Assembly: GCA_003952965.2 (NCBI GenBank)
Contig: CM025854.1
Coordinates: 19,886,111 to 19,950,110, forward strand
Reading direction: 5' to 3'
From: Morella rubra
Taxonomy: Eukaryota > Streptophyta > Magnoliopsida > Fagales > Myricaceae
Length of the DNA: 64,000 bases
Shown: in pieces, positions 59,918-64,000 of the stretch
Position numbering within the stretch: the stretch's first letter is position 1
Layout of the letters: each line of letters starts with the position of its first letter
The notes under the pieces: generated by a model
Database searches by the model: none
Seen by the model: only the letters and a program-made list of their open reading frames with translations
What the model was told of the DNA's origin: nothing
Made by a program: the position numbers and the translations under genes

Positions 59918-62900
59918 CTGATTGCGTGAGATTCATGTATGAAGATCAACAAGGCTATGGTTTGGTGTTTAAGTCATCTTTCAAGCTTGTTCAGAGGTTC
60001 TAAGATTGCTGTAAGTTGTAAATCTAAGTGGGTCGTTTAGGAAGGGTTTGAAGGGGATTTGATTAGCCTAGGTGTGTTTAATCGTCAAAGATCACTTTAT
60101 TACCCAAGTTTGAAAGTAGTGAAGATTTGTTATCCTCCTAGTGCCAAGAGAGTTGTTTCTCCTTAAAAAAGTTTCTTTAAGGAGTTTTTCTCTTCGTCAC
60201 CGATCTTGCATGTCAATGTAGTGAATGATTTGTTCTTAACTTCGTTTTATAGATTTTTTGTTATTTGTTAACCTCTCTTGTGTTGTGTAGTAGTAATCTA
60301 ATATTTGAAAAATCGAAGGAAGAGAGGTAATAAGAATGTATCTGTGAGGTAAAGCTAGTAAAAGATAATATCTGGTATATCTAATCTATCTTGAGTTGAT
60401 AAACTGATTGTGGATCAATTTCGTTCTTGAATCTATAATTTTTGTCTCCTGTAGTTTGTTCGGAGTCAATTGTAGTTTGTCTAGAAACTTACTCTATTTT
60501 TGACAGATTTTACAGAGCATTTGTGATTTATTATTTTTCTGTTTAAATAGATTTGTTTGAACACTATTAAGTTCATTTGGAATTGAAAGTATATGATTAG
60601 GATTGATAACATCTAGATCAGATTACATTGGAGTAAATATTGTTATTCATATCACATCGTCTTTAAAAAGATTGTTGGAATTTTTAAAGATACCTATTCA
60701 TTCCCCTCTAGGTATTTTGTTCATAGTTTGGGTCTAAATTAGGTTGGCGAATATCCATAATTGATGTCACTAATTTGGTAGTTGATTGAATATATATATA
60801 TATATAACATGTGATACACTATCAATATATATAATTGTAGTCAAGGATAAGTAAGCTTAACATCACTAAATTAATCATGACTCTATGGCATATAGTACTG
60901 TATGGGTACAAGTATTATATGATTTAGGTAGCACATTGGCGAATATCCCTAATTGATGTCATATATATATATATATATATATATACAATATTTTTTTATC
61001 AGTGTTTAGTTAAGAAAGTTTGCGTGTAGGATATATTCTTTATAATTTCTCGTTCTGATTTTACCGTGCAAAGAAAGATACATACAGAAAAAAGAACGGA
61101 CGAACTGGGAATATATTTGACTTTATTGGATAGCATGAATTCAGTGATATCCAACGTATAAAATCATATTTTTTTTTTCATCAATTTTCACTGACAATAA
61201 AAATAGAAAATTTATGCAAGGTCATCTAATTAATTATATAACAATTTTGGTGACGTAAGGAGGTTGGCGGTGTGGGCTGATCCCCGTACACCTTACACCC
61301 ACCGGATATGACTTAGAAGCTGCGAAGGCGCATGAGATGTGCGGTTTTGATAAGATAAACAATATGAGAAGCACTGCTAACCGTTGCAGTACTCAGATAG
61401 CCTGTGTCGGCCATACACGTACCTCAAGAAGAGCTAAAAATCCCGACAAAAGCCAATTAAGTCAAAAAAAGAAAAGAAAATTAACCTGAAATGATAACAG
61501 GGACAAACACATTTTTTTTAAAAAAATATAGCTTATTAGCTTACCCACGTTTGTGACACGGAAAGGGAATTAAACATTATGCTAGCAAGAAACAGATCGT
61601 GAAAATTCTAAATTCTATAAGCTTTTAATGGGAATAACCCGACAACATGCAAATGCTTTCTTTCAAATCTGATCTCGATTGTCCGATGACTAGTACTCGA
61701 AGAATTTCAAAGAATTTTATGTTTCTCATTAAAATGAATTGGCGTACTGCTGCTGTTTTATATAGACAGATGGCTAACAACCTCTAACAAATTCTATGCT
61801 ATCGTGAAAGAGGGTACAGTAGCATGCAGCTCAGCACTATCACGTAACGGCAGAATCTTCATGAGATAATGTAGAAGGTTCTGGCTTAGAGACTATCTGG
61901 TGCTGAGCTGGAGATGAGTTTTGTGCTGTAGTGATGGCAGCTGACTTGGTTTCAACATCTCCCGCAAATCGAACAAGAGGGGAACAACAGAGAGCACTGT
62001 CATTTAGGGCACCCGTCTTTTTGTTCTGATGGTTTAGCATCTTCTTGTAATGTGGCTTTTGTAAATAAATCTGCCTCACTATGGCACTGCCGTTTAGGGC
62101 ACCCTTCTTTGTCTGAAATGTCTTTGTTGCAAGACTCAATTAGTGATGTAAATCATTCTAATTTCATCACTGCACAGTGTGTCCTAGGGCTAAGCAAAGA
62201 AAGCTGTCATTTCCTGTTTTTAAATCTAAGTCTCAAATTCCTTTTGAATTGATATTTTGTGATCTATTGGGACCATTTTCGGTACCTGATCATAATGTTA
62301 GCTGCAACCTATCTTATCAATCGGTTGCCCTCTCCTCTACTTACTAATAAATCTCCATTTGAGCTTCTTTTTTCCTTCAAACCAGATTACCAACACCTTA
62401 GGATTTTTTGTTGTCTTTGCTATGTTTCTACATTGATTAGAAATAGGCATAAGTTTGATGCTAGAACCAATCCATGCATTTTTCTTGGGTATCCTTATGG
62501 TATTAAAGGATACAAAATTTACAATCTTCATACCAAATAGATTTCTATCTCCAGAAATGTAGTTTTCATGAGGACTATTATCCATTCAAACATTTGTCAA
62601 CCTCTTCTGATAATATAGTTCTATCGAATATTATCATTGAATCCACTCTTGACCCACTTTTTCATCCTTCAAATACTGTCTCTTCAACAGAATCTTCTTT
62701 GTCTTCTTCATCACATCCTATTGTTTCAGATACTCCTATATCTTTTCCAATTCCTCCAATTATTCTGGTTCCTTTTGCTGATTCAGAAACTTCTGTAGAA
62801 CTTTCTTCTTCTGTCAATGATGTTTCTGTTATTCCTATTTCTCCAGTTTTACCTACTTCTACAGCTTGTCCACGCAAGTCAACAAGAGTTCAAAAACCAC

Positions 62901-64000
62901 CAAGATATTATTGCCTGACTATCATTGTAAGCTAGCTGTGAATTCTAAAGCTAACTCTTCTTTGTCAAGTATAGCAGGTTCCCATCTTTCTGGTCTTCCT
63001 CATTCTATCCATCCATATCTTGATTATGACAAACTGTCAAACTCCCATTGAGCATATGTTCTTTATGTCAGCATCCATACTGAACCATCTACCTTCAAAA
63101 CTGCAGTTACCTTCCCTGAATGGAAAGCAGCCATGGCTAAAGAAATTGAGGCTCTTGAGCTAAATAACACTTGGACAGTATGCACTTTACTTGCTAGTCA
63201 TACCCCGATAGCTTGTATATGGGTTTTCAAGGTTAAATTTTGTGCTGATGGGTCAGTTGAGAGGCACAAAGCCAGGTTGGCTGCAAAGGGCTTCAGTCAG
63301 AAAGAAGGTTTTGTCTGCTTCGAAACTTTCTCTCCTGTTGCGAAGTTTACCTCAGTTAGAATGTTGCTTGCTGTTGCTGCTTCTAGAAAATGGCATTTAC
63401 ATCAACTTAATGTAAATAATGCCTTCCTCCATAGAGAGCTACATGATGTTACCACCCGACTTTGATATAAAGGAGGAGAACAAGGTCTGCAAACTCAACA
63501 AGTCTCTCTACAGCTTAAAACAAGCTTCTAGGTAGTAGTTGAAGTTTTCTGATTTTCTTTTGGCTAGTGGTTTCGTTCAATCAAAAGCAGATTATACCCT
63601 CTTTACTGAGCATTTAGATTCTTCATTTCTTGCTTTGCTAGTATACTTTGATGACATTATTCTCACTAGAGATAATCTTCAGTTGATTACTGATTTCAAA
63701 GCTATTATTGATCAGCAGTTCAAGACTAAAGACTTAGGCAAACTCAAACTTAGGCAAGCTATTATTGATCAGAGGTAGCTCATTCTGTTGATGGTATTTC
63801 ACTTTGCCAGAGAAAATTTGCACTGAATTTTCTTACAGACTCGGGTTTTATTGGTGCTGAGCCAATTAAAAGACCCATTGAACAGAATCTCAATCTAACT
63901 CGTGACACCAGTTCTCTTTTGGCTAATCCCAGAGTATAGAGGCGTTTGGTTGGCAGATTACTCTATCTCACCATAACAAGACTTGATCTCTCCTATGCAC
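59918..64000 (+). mobile_element. Chimaeric copia fossil, copy B (runs off the window)
   Basis: Near-identical partner of copy A: 59918 aligns to 40433 and 64000 to 44494, about 19.5 kb apart. Same order: leader-like part, AT-rich stretch with TA microsatellite (about 60960-60985), non-copia block, GAG-pre-integrase (62052-62280), integrase end (62259-62540) and RT (63133-63778). It is broken in the same general way as copy A, so the damage predates the duplication. Its right end is outside the window. Ty1/copia fossil. Confidence 0.88.
61840..62040 (-). pseudogene. Unidentified host-like coding fragment in chimaera copy B
   Basis: Minus-strand frame KKTGALNDSALCCSPLVRF, AGDVETKSAAITTAQNSS, ending SHEDSAVT plus stop, equivalent to the fragment at 53244-53460. 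Opposite in direction to the copia pieces. Parent gene not recognised. Confidence 0.45.

Noticed and set aside
1-64000. CRISPR arrays, rRNA operons, tRNA genes, bacterial operons
   Set aside because: No regular spacer arrays or rRNA sequence were seen. I saw no convincing tRNA by eye, but a covariance-model scan would be needed to exclude one.

Overview
The window is nuclear DNA of a flowering plant, most likely a eudicot. The evidence is intron-rich genes with GT/AG introns, plant-only families (UBP27-type deubiquitinase, RGF/GOLVEN peptide precursor, DC1-domain protein, TOP6B, DRP5A, myosin XI, DHAR) and a heavy load of plant L1, copia, CACTA, hAT and MITE elements. I cannot name the species. 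A 1000-base run of N (22747-23746) is an assembly gap.

Layout. 1-3760: L1-type LINE on the minus strand, running off the left edge. 5542-10065: intact ten-exon UBP27/USP30-like deubiquitinase. 10900-11436: foldback MITE. 12765-13112 (minus): small two-exon RGF/GOLVEN/CLEL peptide hormone gene. 13269-22746: nested transposons, namely a copia fossil (minus) holding a hAT element with an 8-bp target duplication and cut by a CACTA element that carries a decayed TNP2-type transposase and a second gene. 24697-25066: a second MITE. 25399-25762: relic of the first exon of a DRP5A-like dynamin gene. 25810-37000: very decayed DNA with at least two LINE relics and an AT-rich tract. 37850-38730: two copia tails.

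40433-64000 is the most unusual part. A chimaeric block of about 4.1 kb (copia pieces plus a minus-strand stretch resembling the 3' end of a host gene) occurs nearly identically at 40433-44494 and 59918-64000, with a shorter, more diverged copy at 52476-53666. The first copy is interrupted at 44559 by a CACTA terminus. Behind it lie three host gene fragments, all on the plus strand and with introns kept where exon structure is visible: DHAR exon 1, the myosin XI tail and a DC1 piece. This looks like a Pack-CACTA element whose right end I could not find. An apparently expressed-type DC1 gene follows (49444-51417). After it comes a TOP6B pseudogene (14 recognisable exons, minus strand) whose missing 3' part is replaced by the third chimaera copy.

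The genes do not form one pathway. UBP27, the RGF peptide gene and the long DC1 gene are the likely functional host genes. The rest is transposon biology and gene-fragment capture. I found no convincing wholly new system; the best candidates for novelty are the multi-gene CACTA capture and the thrice-repeated copia/host chimaera.
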